A stretch of 64,000 nucleotides of DNA. Source: Diadophis punctatus similis. Lineage: Eukaryota; Chordata; Lepidosauria; Squamata; Dipsadidae. Positions 1-12,261 of this stretch are shown piece by piece. Where the stretch lies: positions 2,301,001-2,365,000 of the forward strand of contig JALIGW010000022.1 in assembly GCA_023053685.1 (NCBI GenBank), read 5' to 3'. The translations under genes were made by a program, and so were the position numbers. Under the pieces are notes generated by a model. The model saw only the letters and a list, made by a program, of their open reading frames with translations. It was not told where the DNA came from and did not search any database. Numbering within the stretch: position 1 is the stretch's first letter; each line of letters opens with the position of its first letter.

Positions 1-57
1 TGGAATGATTAGAAATCATTCATTGTGATAAAATTTGATGTGCTTGATTTTTTATAG

Positions 58-93
58 AATGCTTTAAATAAAAACGATGTTGAAAAATTAACG
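58..93 (+). CDS. Micro-exon A1 (12 codons, phase 0-0)
   Basis: Encodes NALNKNDVEKLT. The acceptor is tttttatag and the donor gtaagtagc. Both other reading frames contain a stop, so phase 0 is fixed by this exon. It belongs to the class with consensus N-A-L-x4-[DE]-[IV]-x-K-L-[MT]. The upstream exons I and J of this unit are outside the window. Confidence 0.9.
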
Positions 94-725
94 GTAAGTA
101 GCTCTTTCTTCATTTTCTGCTTTTTCCCCCTTTTTTTGAGTAATATACTTCTTGCCTGCAATGAAGCATCTCTGTGTTATAAGAACACTGACCCCCAAAC
201 CAAATTCATTTGGTTGTATGTCTTTTCAGAATTGTCCCCAAGGAATCTTTGCCTTTGGGGAAGATTGTCCTGAACAATTTATTTCTCTCCCTGTAATTTC
301 TGTCCCTTTTTGGTGTGACTCATCTGGTGACTCACCTGTGTGGTCCAAATACAGTTTTGTTGGTCAGTTGGTGTATTTCATCATCTCCTTTTCCAGCCTC
401 TGTTTTACCAGGAAATGTAGAAAGGAGAAATAGGGATTTTTCAAACAATCCAAAAAATTATAATGAAACCTAAACTTTCTCTGGGTTACTCAGTCCACAT
501 TTTAGTGTTGTATAAACTTCATGCAACCCTCTTCTGTTGGCTACAAATTCAAGTGAATTTCTGGGGTTTGCATAATATATTAAATACTAAGGTGATAAAA
601 TAGTCTGCATTTCCACAATATAGTAAACAAAAAAACAAATAGATTAAAACTATCTAAAATTAGGAAGTTGTGCTGATGCAGTTATCATGTTATTCTTTTG
701 TCCTAGGATCTCATACTGTACAGAT

Positions 726-1024
726 CAGGGGTGGGTTCTAACTTACCTCGCCACTGGTTTGCTTCCTCCTGCGCCACGTGGGCGCGCGCGCATTGCATGC
801 CATACATGTGCATACGCAGTGCCAAAAACCAAGCTTCTGTGCATGCGCAGAAGCAAAAAACAGCTTCTGCGAGTGCGCAGAAGCAAAAAACAAGATGGCG
901 GCTCCTACGGTGCCGCCATTAGAGCCGGTTTGGGGGCATGGCCAACCGGCGATCACTCCCGGTTCGGCGAACGGGGGGGAATTCCCATTACCGGTTCTAT
1001 AGAACCGGGAGCAACCCAGCTCTG
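726..1024 (+). mobile_element. hAT-like MITE, family 1 (cagggGTGGGTTCTAAC type)
   Basis: Starts caggggtgggttctaac and ends with the imperfect inverse agcaacccagctctg. It is flanked by the perfect 8-bp duplication gtacagat (718-725 and 1025-1032). The interior has the family's hallmark CpG-rich blocks: repeated 'cttctgcgcatgcgcagaagcaaaaaacaa'-like stretches and an 'accggttctatagaaccgg' palindrome near the end. It is non-coding. It sits in the A1-B1 intron and is absent from the homologous introns of units 2 and 3, so it is younger than the unit duplication. Confidence 0.85.
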
Positions 1025-1250
1025 GTACAGATAGACCTTGACTTATGACATGACCTCAATATAGCCTGCCCATAATGGGCATACGTTGTGATAACCATAA
1101 ATTGGGTCACCCATGTGAGTGGCCTGGTTTTATGACCTTTTTTTGCGATGGTTTTATGACCTTTTTTGTGATGGTTGTCAAGAAATGCCTCAGTCACTAG
1201 GGCCGGTTTTGCCACAAACTGGAATGTGGTTTTCTGCAGAACTGTCCTAA
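1022..1250 (+). repeat. Old family-C repeat fragment (cagatagaccttgacttatgac)
   Basis: Fragment of the repeat seen complete at 12262-12662. The same fragment lies at the same place upstream of exons B2 (13605-13810) and B3 (51375-51750), so this insertion predates duplication of the 11-exon unit. Confidence 0.65.
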
Positions 1251-1318
1251 ATCAGGTTAGAGAAGTCACATGCGATTTCATGTGAGAATAGAAGCAATAT
1301 CTTTTGTTTTATTTACAG

Positions 1319-1357
1319 GACTGTATGGAAGACGAGTGTAAAATGGCTGATTTTTTG
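1319..1357 (+). CDS. Micro-exon B1 (13 codons, two cysteines)
   Basis: Encodes DCMEDECKMADFL after tttatttacag. The donor gtaaatatc is the B-class variant of gtaagtag. B exons are the only exons of the array that contain cysteine, always as C-x4-C. Inference: an intramolecular disulphide or a dimer contact. Confidence 0.9.
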
Positions 1358-2449
1358 GTAAATATCTCTTTGTTCCTCCTCTGTTCTTTCCTTCTGAAAT
1401 ATGCTCCTTCCATGTGATCAAGGACCCCTTTTGTGATTCCACTCCCACCCAAGTAACCATCTCCATTGTCCCCAGAGCCTCAAGAAAGAAGGCAAGGCTA
1501 AAATCTTGGGCCAGTTTTGATAAAGCAGCTTCAGGCACTGTTTTACTCCTTAAAACACACCCACCATTGCACTGCTGTAAAGCAGGGTGCCCTAAAATGA
1601 GGAAGGGTTGGGGAGATTATTCATTATTGTTGTTGTTTTTGTTGCCATTGTTAGTGTCGTTGATTCTAAATCTTGGCAACTTTAATATGTGTGGACTTCA
1701 ACCCCCAGAAGTCCCCAGCCAGCATGTAGCTGGGGATTTCTGGGAGTTATAGCTGTTATTAACCATATAACTCTAGCTCCAAACCCCAATGCCTATTTAC
1801 TTTGCTGTATGTGGCATCAAGGAGCTATAGAAATGATCTCCAGGAAAAATGTTTCACATTGGAAGGGTCCCTACAAAATTTCTTTTCTTTACTTGTGGTT
1901 CTTCTCTCTGCAAAATGTTAAATGCTTTTAACTCAACGATGAAGTCGAAATTGCACTCAAATTGAAGACTGAGTGGTAAAAAGAGAGTTTTAATATTCAG
2001 GTTGGGATATGGATTGTAGGGAAATTCAGCTCTGACCCTGAGAAAGGGAAGGAGAAGAAAATGATCGTTTAACTCTGTGTAAGTACAAGAGGTGAGAAAG
2101 GAAGTTAGACTCGCCTCAGCTTGACTTTCTTGTCCTTAAAAAGAAGTAATGATGGGCTTTCAAGATTCTGCTGTTAAATCTGACAACAACATAGTGGCAT
2201 TCCTGGAATCCCTGCCATGGCTTTCCTTGGCCTTGCCTACTTCAAAGAGTTGATATAGCTTTATATACTTTCTCTGCTGATGTGAGTGAGGTCTTTCACA
2301 TCAATATCCTCCATGGCCCTCCCCAGTTTATTTTAATGGACTGCAGGGGCCCAGGTAAGGCCCACCCAATTGCTGATATCATGTACTGGCATAGCATAGT
2401 TATGAAGGAATCCATAAAAGAGGATAAAGATTTTTCTCTTTTCTTGTAG

Positions 2450-2521
2450 GACCTCATGGAGAAGATGATATACTTTTTTAAGGGAATATCACATGGTGAT
2501 AAACCAATATATGACTTGATA
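2450..2521 (+). CDS. Micro-exon C1 (24 codons)
   Basis: The longest exon class (72 bp). It begins DLMEKM and ends ISHGDKPIYDLI, and is followed by gtaagtaga. The predicted segment is an amphipathic helix with an internal SHGDK turn. Upstream is the 'ccattcacatcaatatcctcc...cagtggcccagg' intron block shared with G exons, which suggests C and G are paralogous. Confidence 0.92.
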
Positions 2522-2701
2522 GTAAGTAGATGTACACTTCCATTATCTCATTTCTTCTATGTGTCCTATGTTATCCTTCTTAGATATGAACTGAACAGAC
2601 CTCTTGAACCTCACTCCCACCAAAGGATCTCCAGACATTTCAGGAAGAATTCCAGCAGGAGGCTATAAGCTCTTCAGAACTTTTAAAGCAGTGGTTCTCA
2701 A

Positions 2702-2987
2702 CAGGGGCGGGTTGCTCTCTTACCTTCCTACCGGTGCACTGTGCGCGCATCACCACATTCCGTGCGCATGCACTTGCTACGCATGCGCGCTCCCTCACAC
2801 GATTTTGGCGCGATTTTGCTTCCGTACATGCGCAGGAAGGAAAAAAAGCCCAGAAATTCTGAAAGAAAGATGGCGGCTCCTAGGTACCAGCAACCGACCG
2901 CACTGGGTTGGTAACCTCTTGGTGACGTCACCAGCCCGCCGCTACTGGTGCGATAGAGTGGACCGCACCAGTAGGAACCCACCACTG
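2702..2987 (+). mobile_element. hAT-like MITE, family 1, nested inside family-2 MITE
   Basis: Begins caggggcgggttg and ends aggaacccaccactg. It is flanked by the perfect 8-bp duplication gttctcaa (2694-2701 and 2988-2995), which is itself part of the host MITE's terminal repeat. It contains a tgacgtca palindrome (CRE-like) near 2921. Confidence 0.85.
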
Positions 2988-3079
2988 GTTCTCAACCTTC
3001 CTAATGCTGTGACCCTTTAATACAGTTCCTCATGTTGTGGTGACCCCCAACCATAAAATAATAAAATTATTAGGAAACT

Positions 3080-3330
3080 CAGGGGTGGGTTCTAACTTAC
3101 CTTGCTGCCGGTTCGCTTCCTCCTGCACTGCATGGCCACGCCTCATGGGCGTGTGTGTGCTTTGCACGCGCACGCATGTGCAGTGCCAATTTTTTAAAAA
3201 AAATTGCAAAAAAAAAAAGCTGAAAACAAGATGATGACGCATGCACAGTGCCGGAAATTTGGCTTCTGCGCATTCTCAGAAGTTCCCATGGTAGAGATTT
3301 TTTTTTTGCAGTAGTCTATTTGCATGTGGG
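3080..3330 (+). mobile_element. hAT-like MITE, family 1, truncated
   Basis: Starts with caggggtgggttctaacttacc and carries the family's 'gccggaaatttggcttctgcgcat' segment. No clear 3' terminus or TSD is seen, so the end coordinate is approximate. Confidence 0.55.
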
Positions 3331-4417
3331 TGGGCCCGCCTGGAGACGGATAGAGGAGCAGTGTCTTGGTTCCCAAGACCATCGGAAATATGTGTTTTCC
3401 GGTGGTTTTAGGCGACCCCTGTGAAAGGGTCATTCGACCCCCAAAGGGGTCGCGACCCACAGGTTGAGAACCGCTGATTTAAAGAAAGGCATTGTTTTGA
3501 CTATTGTCTGAAGTTGAAAGAGTCTGGCTTCATGAGTCTTCCCTGTGGCTTAGGAGAAAGGCTTAAAACAGTGTAAGGCTTTTCACCAAATGCAGCTCAG
3601 AATCTGATAAATCCAATGAAACTCTGAACATGAGGCTACTGGTAATCAGTTTTCTTTTTCTGGTCAGAAAGCAAAACTTTGGCCACCATTTAATCTCCCC
3701 CCTTGAACAGCAGGCAGAGAGATGAAAACAGGTGTGCGCGCGCTAACTAAAACTTTTCCTTTTTATAGCCCACACATATTACTTGCATAGATCGTCATAG
3801 TGTTGGAAACAGTTCAGGCAAAACTCGTGATTCTTTTCTCAGCGCTTCAGAAAACAAAGAGACCTTAAAAGAAATATATTTTAGAGTTTCCCACATTAAT
3901 TTGCTGAGAAAACACATTTCAAGGTTTACAGCATTCACATACTGCAAGCAAGATTACAAAGAAAATGTTTCTTCACTAGCCTGACTTTGGCAGTCAGCCT
4001 GGAGCTCTTATCTTTGCAGTTGGCACATCTAGTTACAGCTTGACAGGGAATCAAAAGTCAGAGAATCAAAAGGTGAGCTAGGTTGCACTCTGTATATGCT
4101 CTGGGACTCTGACCCTTTTAACAGGATATCAAGAAACCTTTAGAAAAGTTGCACAATAATGAGCCTTTTAAGAAAAAAAAAATCATAAACACTATTTTCT
4201 CACAACAGTAACATGTCTTAGAATGCTATTAATTCATGTGTCTTTTAGGCTTTATTACTCCATCTGTGATTGGAAAGGCACTGTTTCTATCTATCTGGAG
4301 AATACAATATATAGATGACATTGATATATGGTACTGAAGTTACCTGTGATTTTATAGTAATACTTATTGATAGCTATCTTATCAGAATAGAACTGATCCT
4401 CTTGGTTTCCTTTGTAG

Positions 4418-4456
4418 AAGGCACTTGTCAAACATGGTCCTCTGGCTGAATTGGTA
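4418..4456 (+). CDS. Micro-exon D1 (13 codons)
   Basis: Encodes KALVKHGPLAELV between tttcctttgtag and gtaagtaga. D2 and D3 keep the -GxLAELV end. A short predicted helix with HGP as a kink. Confidence 0.92.
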
Positions 4457-4883
4457 GTAAGTAGATTTGATTTGTCTTCTTCTGTTTCTTTCTTTAACTT
4501 CTTGCATCTAAACAAGCATCTCTTCCAGTTTTCTTCTCCCAGTACTTAGATCATTGCAATAGTGGCGAATATCTGTAGCTCAGGTTTAGGACGAGGGTAA
4601 AGGTTTGTTCCCCAGCTTGTGGGTTGGTTTCAGAACATTTTGTTACCAGGCTAGGTAACATCTTCAGCAAAGTTTAGTGGATGTCAGTGTCAGTTTTCTT
4701 CTGTTTATAAGGACTTCAGGTGTGGGTGTGTCAAGTGAGGGTCTTGTGACAGGTCTTGTAATGAGTCAGCTGTGCATCTCCAGAATCTTGAGAGCACAAA
4801 CCCAGCAGGTAGAATGAAAACATTTGCCTTGTCTTTACCTTTGTTTTTTAAACAACTTAAGGCAACCTTTGTTTCCACTGCAG

Positions 4884-4919
4884 AATGAACTGAGTGAAAA
4901 ACATACATTGGAAATAATT
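4884..4919 (+). CDS. Micro-exon E1 (12 codons)
   Basis: Encodes NELSEKHTLEII between tttccactgcag and gtaagtagt. It is closely similar to J1 (NALSEEHTMKMV), which supports E and J being paralogous exon classes from an older half-unit duplication. Confidence 0.92.
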
Positions 4920-5639
4920 GTAAGTAGTTCTTTGACCATCTTCTTCTTTTCCATGGGAAATACCTTCCTGGCATGCAATCATACCTTTAAAAAAAAAATC
5001 CCCACCTCCAACCGTTCCCACCTTAATGGGTGGGAATGGTTTGAGTGGTAAAATAACAGCTTTAGGACTCAGGATAATCTAAAGCGTTTTGGGATTTTTT
5101 TTCTGGCCAGAAAATGCTCTGAATCTCAGTTGACATTCTTGTAGCAGCTAGAGGAGGATATATGATACTATTGTGGGATTTCAGAAGCCCATTTTCACAC
5201 AAATATGCATGTTTAATGTCTATATTTCACATCTGAACTTATTTGGAGGAGGAGGAAGCAGAGGAAGTAGAAGCAGAATAAAATAACAACAACATCCATC
5301 ATAAGGGTACCTTAGATGCATAGGTGTATAACAAATGTGAAGAAAATGGAAAAGTGGAACAAAAGGAAAAAGACGCCTGAGAACTCTATTAATTTAAATG
5401 TGCTTTTTAGACTAAGCATTTCCTGTTGTGATAAGAAAAGTATGTTTCCTAAGTTGAGGGAAGCAGCAATGCATGTAAATGATATCTTTTTTTTAATAGA
5501 AATTTTTATTGTATTTTTATCATTAAACAAATACTCATAACATATGCTTAACTGTGCTCATTTACATACCATTTACATACCATGACATTCAAATTCAAAT
5601 ATACTCCATACATTTTAGCTATATATTTTGATTCTACTT

Positions 5640-6248
5640 CTATTTTGTCTCTTCCTTTTCCGTTTTTCTATTCTCAGTCCAGTCGTACCACTTTTTCCAT
5701 ATTGCATAGTATTCCAAATCTATTTGTCCTTTCAATTCTATTGTTAATTTGTCCATTTCGGCACAATCGAATATTTTTTTTATTACTAAACTTTCAGAAG
5801 GTGTATTCATTTTTCTCCAGCATTGCACAAGCACTATTCTTGCTGCTGTTATTATATATAATATGATGTATATTGTTCTTTTGTTATATTCCCCTTTAAC
5901 AATCCCTAGCAAAAATAACATCGGGGTGTTTTTTTGTTTCCGAGCATAACCACCATGTATGATAGAAGGTACTGTACCTTGTTTTTGACCGCATTTCCAA
6001 CTATTCGGGTTCAGGTTTGGGTAAATCTTTGCTAATCTAGAAGGTGCCAAGTACCAGTGATAGAACATTTTATACTGGTTCTCTTTGTACTTTGCAGATT
6101 TAGTAATTTTATAATTTCTGTTCCAGATTTTCCCCCAATCTTCCAATTCAATGCTGTGCCCGATGTTTTTTGCCCACAGTATCATAACTTCCTTTACTAT
6201 ATCTTCAGCTCTATCAAATTCTAAGTAATTATATATTTTTGTTATCAA
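5640..6248 (-). pseudogene. L1 ORF2 C-terminal fragment
   Basis: The 202-codon open frame matches the C-terminal region of the complete L1 ORF2 at 25858-29298: both share MITKIY, KITKSA-YKEN-YKM and the LAPSRLAKIYPNLNP / LPPARLARMYPNMNP segment before the zinc knuckle. The CxxC of the knuckle is degraded here to SWKCGQK. It is a dead fragment without reverse transcriptase or endonuclease. Confidence 0.85.
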
Positions 6249-6302
6249 TTTTTCATCCAGGCCAGTCAGTATTTTATCTAATTGTTACGGCACCATCTCA
6301 AA

Positions 6303-6701
6303 TCAATACTCATCTTTATCTTTTTTGTACCGCGATTGAAGTTGCAAATAAGGCCACCAGTCTATAATTATTCCCTGTTCTTCCAATTCCTGTCTGTTTT
6401 TTAGATTCCCTTGTCTATCTAAAATTTCATCGTATTTGACCAATTTACTTGTATCCAGAGTATTCGGTTGGATCATCGCTTCCATTGTGGCTACCCACCT
6501 GGGGACTTTCATATAATGCCTTCTCTTGGTCTCTTGCCATATTTGCATCAAAGTTTCTCTTACTTTGTGTCTAATAAAATATGCATGAGATTTGTTCTCC
6601 TTATCACATAGGAAGGCATGGCAACCTATTTGTAGATCATGTCCTTCCAGCGTAAGTAATCTTCTATTTCTCAAATTGATCCACTCCCTGACCCAAACCA
6701 A
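6303..6701 (-). pseudogene. L1 ORF2 fragment, upstream part
   Basis: The 132-codon frame matches the region of the complete ORF2 around RRLTLEGHDLQVGWHSF and IDWWPYYQIKTR. It is separated from the preceding fragment by a frameshift or stop, confirming decay. Confidence 0.8.
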
Positions 6702-7392
6702 AATTGCCGCTTTATAATAAAGTCGCCAGTCAGGAAGCCCTAAGCCACCTCTGCTTCTGTTATCCTGTAGGTCTGTTAACTTTATTCTTGCTTTTTTACC
6801 TGCTCATATAAACTTTGTTGTAATTTTATTCAAATCCATGAAAAATTTCTTATCTAATTTTATAGGTATAGTTTGGAAAAGATAAAGCAATTTCGGCAAA
6901 ACATTCAGTTTAATAGTTGCAATTCGACCTAGTATAGATAACTGTAATGCTTCCCTGCTTTTATTTGTTGTATCAATTTCACATAGTTATCTTCTTTGAT
7001 CGAGGAGCACCTCGCTGTGCCACCTTTTTCCCTGTTCTCAATGTTGTAGTAGTAGTGCTTGTCATTTCCTTTAAAATTCTATTTTGTTCTCCCAAGATTT
7101 TATAAATTATTTCCCAAATTACCATTTACCACTTTTACTTAATATATATTTCCCTTTCCTTCTATCAATATTCTAGTATTTCTTTCTATCAATATTTATT
7201 TATTTTAGGTTCTACTTCTATTTCTATTATTATTAATTTTCTTCTCAATACTCTACAACTATTAACCAACCGAAGAATATACAGTACAATACGATATATA
7301 TTTCCACTTAATATTATTTATAAATACTTTCTATTTTAAATAAGGTACTGTCAATGAAATCTAAATAACTATACATTAATACATTAATGCAA

Positions 7393-7578
<186 letters not shown>

Positions 7579-8875
7579 ACATTTTTTTGCTGATAAATGA
7601 AAATGAAGGGAGACTATTATAGATCTATTTCAAGCTATTTAGGTCTCATCAGATAGCCATACCCTTACCAGGATTTGAATGGCTATGGGTATATAATCTT
7701 ACTAAGAGAGCAATATCATGAACACACTATTCAAGGAAACCCTGTTAGTCAGAATAATAATCTCAATAATCTCAATATACAATAGAACAATCAATTTGGT
7801 GTTCAAAGTTTGACAACTCCATTGTTTAAATCTTTATATTCTCCCAATCTTTCAAGGTTTTTAATAGTATCGTCCTTGCGATCCACTCCACCTCTATCAG
7901 TTTTTCTGCTTAGTCACTCAATGTTATGTCCGGCTCTCTCGATCACTACTTTCTCAGTCCTCTCTCTTCTCTCCGCCCTTTCACTGTCTCTTTCTAGCGT
8001 CTTTACTTTCAGTATTAATCTCTGGGTTGCACAAACACTTGTCTTTCATATACCACAGATCTCCTCCCTCGAGCGCCTTACTCGCCAGCACGTTCCCCGT
8101 GCCATTGACTCCTCTAATCCTCTCCAGGCTCTTCGCCTTTCACTTTCGTGTTCTTCCTAGTTGCCCATTCTTCTTCCAACTCAAATCGTCCTTTTCGAAC
8201 CCGATTCTCTTATTGGTTACCACAACATGGATTTCGTGTTACTCCTACTCCTTCTCTTTTCCTTCCTCTGTTGTCTTACGTTCTCCCACTTTCACTCTCA
8301 CTTTTAACATCTTTTAGCTCTTTTTTTCTCTCGGCAATTGTTATTTTTAGTAGATCGCGGCTCTTCTCTTTAAGTCGCAGCTAAGTTTCCTGCCGGAGCT
8401 CCTTTCCTCTTGCCCAATATTTTTAAAATTACTTACTTTGATGGTTCAAACTGCTGCCCATATGAAAGTTCCTCTCCGATTAAAATGAGCACAGTCAGCT
8501 AATCACTTTTTCACTTCCAAAACTGTTGTCGCGGCCTCGGGCCCGCCATGTCGGAATGACATGGCAGAATGCATTCGTGCCGGGTTAAAGAGGGATTCCC
8601 TCGTTCCAGCGGGCGGTTGCATTCCACTTCGCTGTCCCCTGGATTTCCCCTCTGTTTCGCGTGGCTCTCCAAATTCAACGCACCTTCGAAGGGTCCCCGG
8701 ACACGAAAAATTCAGAGTCAAAGGACGGAGCTCGTCTTTTTCCCTCTGCACCGCCCCAACATCGCCCTGGAAGTTGCATGTAAATGATATCTAAGAAGGT
8801 AGTGATGGCAGGGATAGAGAGGTCCTGCGGGTCTTTGAGTTAGAATAGAATTTGAGATGCTTCTTTTCTTTGTAG

Positions 8876-8911
8876 AATGCTTTGACTGCAAAAGAAATTG
8901 GAAAATTAATG
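8876..8911 (+). CDS. Micro-exon A'1 (12 codons)
   Basis: Encodes NALTAKEIGKLM, with donor gtaagtagc. It shares the NALxxxxIxKLM pattern and the downstream intron start 'ctcttttttcatcttctgcc' with class A. Confidence 0.92.
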
Positions 8912-9291
8912 GTAAGTAGCTCTTTTTTCATCTTCTGCCTTTTCTTTGAGTAATATACTTCTTGCTTGCAATGAAGCATCTCTGTATTATGATAACACTG
9001 ACCCAAACCCAAACCCACTTCATTTGGTTTTATGTGTGGACAAGGCCCCCTAGGATGTTTTGCACTAAGGAAAATTGTATTGAAAAGAAAATGAAAGGAG
9101 GTGTTTCAGAACACAGTTTACCCATGTGTGCATTTTTGGCTCTGTCAATCCTTGTTCTGTTAACAAATGCATGTATCTTATCTGTTGAATGAAGCGATTC
9201 ATATATATGACGTTGAAGATGGTAGAGATGCCATAATTGGAGAAATCATGTGTGATGTCTTTTCAAAGTATTATCTTTTTTCCCCTTATAG

Positions 9292-9330
9292 AATATAGGC
9301 AAACGTCCAATTAATATTTTTGCGTTAATT
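9292..9330 (+). CDS. Micro-exon F1 (13 codons)
   Basis: Encodes NIGKRPINIFALI, with acceptor ccccttatag and donor gtaagtata. This is the most variable class: F1 and F2 differ at 9 of 13 residues while the flanking intron stays alignable. Confidence 0.88.
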
Positions 9331-9793
9331 GTAAGTATACGTTTCTTCATAATTCTTTGTTTTTTCTGAGTAATATTCTTCTTGCATCCGAAAAACACTC
9401 CTTATTAATTCACACCTCCCTGAAAGCATCTTCAGAGACCCCAGAGCAGAAACAGAGAAGACAGGGCCAAAACATTTCATCTGTTTTAACTTTTCTTTTT
9501 AAAGCAACTTCAACTAGCACTACACCCAGTAGCCAAGGGAGAAACCTAGATTTTGGAATTGTTGCCAAGGGACACTTTTTGGATGGGGAGGTTTCTCCAA
9601 AGTTACTTTACTGATTGTGGTTCTACGTTCCTACTCTGATGTTGTGAGGCCATTCACATCAGTATCCTCCGTGGCCCTTAAGGCCTCACCAGTTTATTTT
9701 AGTGGGCTGCAGTGGCCCAGGCAAGACCCACACGTATCATGCATTTGCACAACTTATGACGGAATCCATAATGGTTTTTCTTCTTCCTTTTAG

Positions 9794-9862
9794 TCAATCG
9801 GAAAAAAGATAATACCTATTCTCAAGAAAGCCAATGGTGGCAAAGGAGTGTCTAAACTGATA
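9794..9862 (+). CDS. Micro-exon G1 (23 codons, strongly basic)
   Basis: Begins SIGKKIIPILKK and ends GGKGVSKLI. It has six Lys and no acidic residue, with a GG hinge. It resembles a cationic amphipathic peptide in composition only. Acceptor ccttttag, donor gtaagtaga. Confidence 0.93.
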
Positions 9863-10009
9863 GTAAGTAGATACACACTTAATTTGTCTCATTTCTTCTA
9901 TGTTTTCTATGTTGTCCTTCTTAGATGTGACCATAATATCTCTCTGGAGACTCCCCCCCAATAGGATACACACCATAATTATAAAGGTATGCTTTTGTTC
10001 CCATTTTAG

Positions 10010-10042
10010 AGTATATTCACTGGTGGTGGAGATGGAAACACG
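10010..10042 (+). CDS. Micro-exon H1 (11 codons)
   Basis: Encodes SIFTGGGDGNT between cccattttag and gtaagtagg. A flexible Gly/Asp-rich segment that directly follows the basic G segment. Confidence 0.9.
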
Positions 10043-10294
10043 GTAAGTAGGTTTTGTTTATTTTCTTTCCTTCATATTCTTCTTTGAACTGAACAAGCAC
10101 CCATTTCATCTTTATTCCACCACCTAAAACACTGAGCGGTCTCACTTTTAGTAAGAACTATGGGTTTCCTATTTGGAGAATGTAGCCATTCACATGTGTA
10201 CTAGTATCCAGAGATGAAACAGTTGGAGAAGTCACCTTGTTATCATGAAGTTATCATGTGAGGCTCAGACTCATACCCTTCATTTCCTTTGTAG

Positions 10295-10327
10295 GAAAAT
10301 AGCAATGATATGTTGGAAAAAATTATG
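10295..10327 (+). CDS. Micro-exon I1 (11 codons)
   Basis: Encodes ENSNDMLEKIM, with donor gtaagtagt. It is preceded by the conserved 'gttggagaagtca...tgag..cagactcatacccttcatttcctttgtag' block. It starts the second unit; the intron from H1 is only 252 bp. Confidence 0.92.
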
Positions 10328-10969
10328 GTAAGTAGTTTGTTGTTTATCTTGTGCTTTTTCCTGAGGTAATCCTAGTCCTTATTATTCAGTTTTCTGGAGG
10401 GTAAAAAGCAACTGTACATCAACCTATGGATTCTAATTTCCATCAACATTCACCAAACTCCAATTCATAGATGCTGCCATGAATTTGAGCTCTTTAAACT
10501 TATATCCTTTCTGAATAGAGGAAGAGGCTTATGGAGAGTTTTCTTTTCTAGTGAAGTGTTTCTTAACCTCAGCAACCTTAAGATGTGTGGGCTACAATGC
10601 CTGAATTCCCCAGCCAATAAAGGGAAGTTATTAGAGCCTACATATCTTAAAGCATGCAGTCTGGGGAATTCTGGGAGTTGAAGTCCACATAGCTTAAAGT
10701 TGCAGAGGGTGAGAAATTGTGACTTATCTAATACTCCTGGCATCAGTTCTACTGGTAAGTTGGATTTCATCCCCTCTTTTTCAAGATATTATTTTATTGA
10801 GTCACGTTTGCAAATCCATGATGAGAGATTTGTTTCAAACAATCCAATCCAAAATGTTTCATGAAGTCGCAGTCTTTAACCCCAAGAGACATATATGTCT
10901 ATTAAAGGACCTTGTGTCATATATGTTGTCAGGTGAGAATTGAACTGATACCCTTTGTTTCCATTGTAG

Positions 10970-11005
10970 AATGCACTGAGTGAGGAACATACAATGAAAA
11001 TGGTC
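10970..11005 (+). CDS. Micro-exon J1 (12 codons)
   Basis: Encodes NALSEEHTMKMV between ttccattgtag and gtaagtaga. Its sequence is close to class E. Confidence 0.92.
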
Positions 11006-11214
11006 GTAAGTAGATCTTTTTCCCTTTCATTGTGAAAGATCTTTCTTCCATGAGTTCAAGCTGACTGTTTTGGATTCAATCTCACCAAAATTTAGTAGAT
11101 ATACCAAGGTTTCATATTTAGGAAAATAGTTATTTTATGATGAAAGCTCTGATACTCACTTTAAAAAATATTGCACACTTCCACCCACCCCCAAAGTTTG
11201 GGGAGTGTCTAGGG

Positions 11215-11485
11215 CAGTGGTTCTCAACCTGGGGGTCGCGACCCCTTTGGGGGGTCGAACGACCCTTTCACAGGGGTCGGGAGACTTCGCCCGGACGCTG
11301 CCATTTGGGTTGTTTTACCCTCTGCGCATGCGCAGAACGCTTTGTGCATGCGCAGAGAGTAAAGCAACCCAAATGGCAGCAGCGGGGCAGGGGTCACGGC
11401 GGCGGGTGTGGGGGGTGGCGTGGGTCACGGTGGGGGCACGGGGGTAGGTCGCGAGTCGCGACATTAGGAAGGTTGAGAACCACTG
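11215..11485 (+). mobile_element. hAT-like MITE, family 2
   Basis: Ends cagtggttctcaacc and ggttgagaaccactg are perfect inverted repeats, flanked by the perfect 8-bp duplication gtctaggg (11207-11214 and 11486-11493). The interior is CpG-rich with 'gggtcgcgacccc'. Confidence 0.92.
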
Positions 11486-11514
11486 GTCTAGGGGAATAGA
11501 ATAGAATAGAATAA

Positions 11515-11770
11515 GAGCTGAGGTGGCGCAGCGGTTAGAGAGCAGTACTGCAGGTCACTTTAGCTGACTGTGATCCGCAGGTCAGTGGTTCAAATCTCAC
11601 CGACTCAAGGTTGACTCAGCCTTCCATCCTTCCGAGGTAGGTAAAATGAGGACCCAGATTGTTGGGGGCAATGTAAATATATACATTGCTTAATGTTGTA
11701 AACCCGCTTAGAGAGTGCTTGCACTATGAGGCGGTATATAAATCTCATAAATAAATAAATAAATAAATAA
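11515..11770 (+). mobile_element. Squamate tRNA-derived SINE
   Basis: The head gagctgaggtggcgcagcgg resembles the A box. It has 'ggttcaaatctcacc' (B box) and the conserved body 'ttgactcagccttccatccttcc...aaaatgaggacccagattgttggggg'. It ends in an (AAAT)n tail leading into the GGAA/GGAAT array. Family named from memory of squamate SINEs. Confidence 0.8.
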
Positions 11771-11771
11771 A

Positions 11772-11894
11772 TGAAGGAAGGAAGGAAGGAAGGAAGGAAG
11801 GAAGGAAGGAAGGAAGGAATGGAATGGAATGGAATGGAATGGAATGGAATGGAATGGAATGGAATGGAATGGAATGGAATGGAATGGAATGGAA
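11772..11894. repeat. (GGAA)n followed by (GGAAT)n arrays
   Basis: About eleven GGAA units (11772-11816), then about sixteen GGAAT units to 11894. It lies between a SINE tail and an 'attctttattggccaagtgtgattgg' repeat typical of snake LINE 3' ends. Confidence 0.95.
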
Positions 11895-12261
11895 TTCTTT
11901 ATTGGCCAAGTGTGATTGGACACACAAGGAATTTGGTCTTTGGTGCATACAGTATGTGGAGAACTTAAATAAGGGTTTAGGACTCAGGATGGCCTAAATC
12001 TATTTTTAACCTTTTTCCTAGCAGAAAATGCTCTGAAACTGAGCTGACATTCTTGTAGCAGTTGGAAGAGGATATGAGATGCTATTGAGGGATTTCAGTA
12101 GCCCCTTTTCCTCATATGGCTACACTGACAACCAAGAAGAGCAGTATAGGTGGAGACACAAATACATTACACCTTTGGACTTACTTGGAGGAGGAAAAGA
12201 CAGAGAGGGGGCCTAGGTGAAGCGGAATAAGAAACATTTCATCAAAAAGATATCTTGCATC

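Larger units (their letters stand above)
2689..3476 (+). mobile_element. hAT-like MITE, family 2 (cagtggttctcaacc), host of nested insertions
   Basis: Terminal inverted repeats cagtggttctcaac and gttgagaaccgctg are flanked by ttttaaag (2681-2688) and atttaaag (3477-3484), a 7/8 match. The interior 'gtcgcgacccacaggttgag' is shared with 11215-11485. It is interrupted by a family-1 MITE at 2702-2987 and by a second family-1 copy starting at 3080. Confidence 0.8.

Noticed and set aside
11708..11968. CRISPR-like or satellite array reading (GGAAT)n
   Set aside because: Simple microsatellite without spacers, adjoining a SINE tail; vertebrate context.
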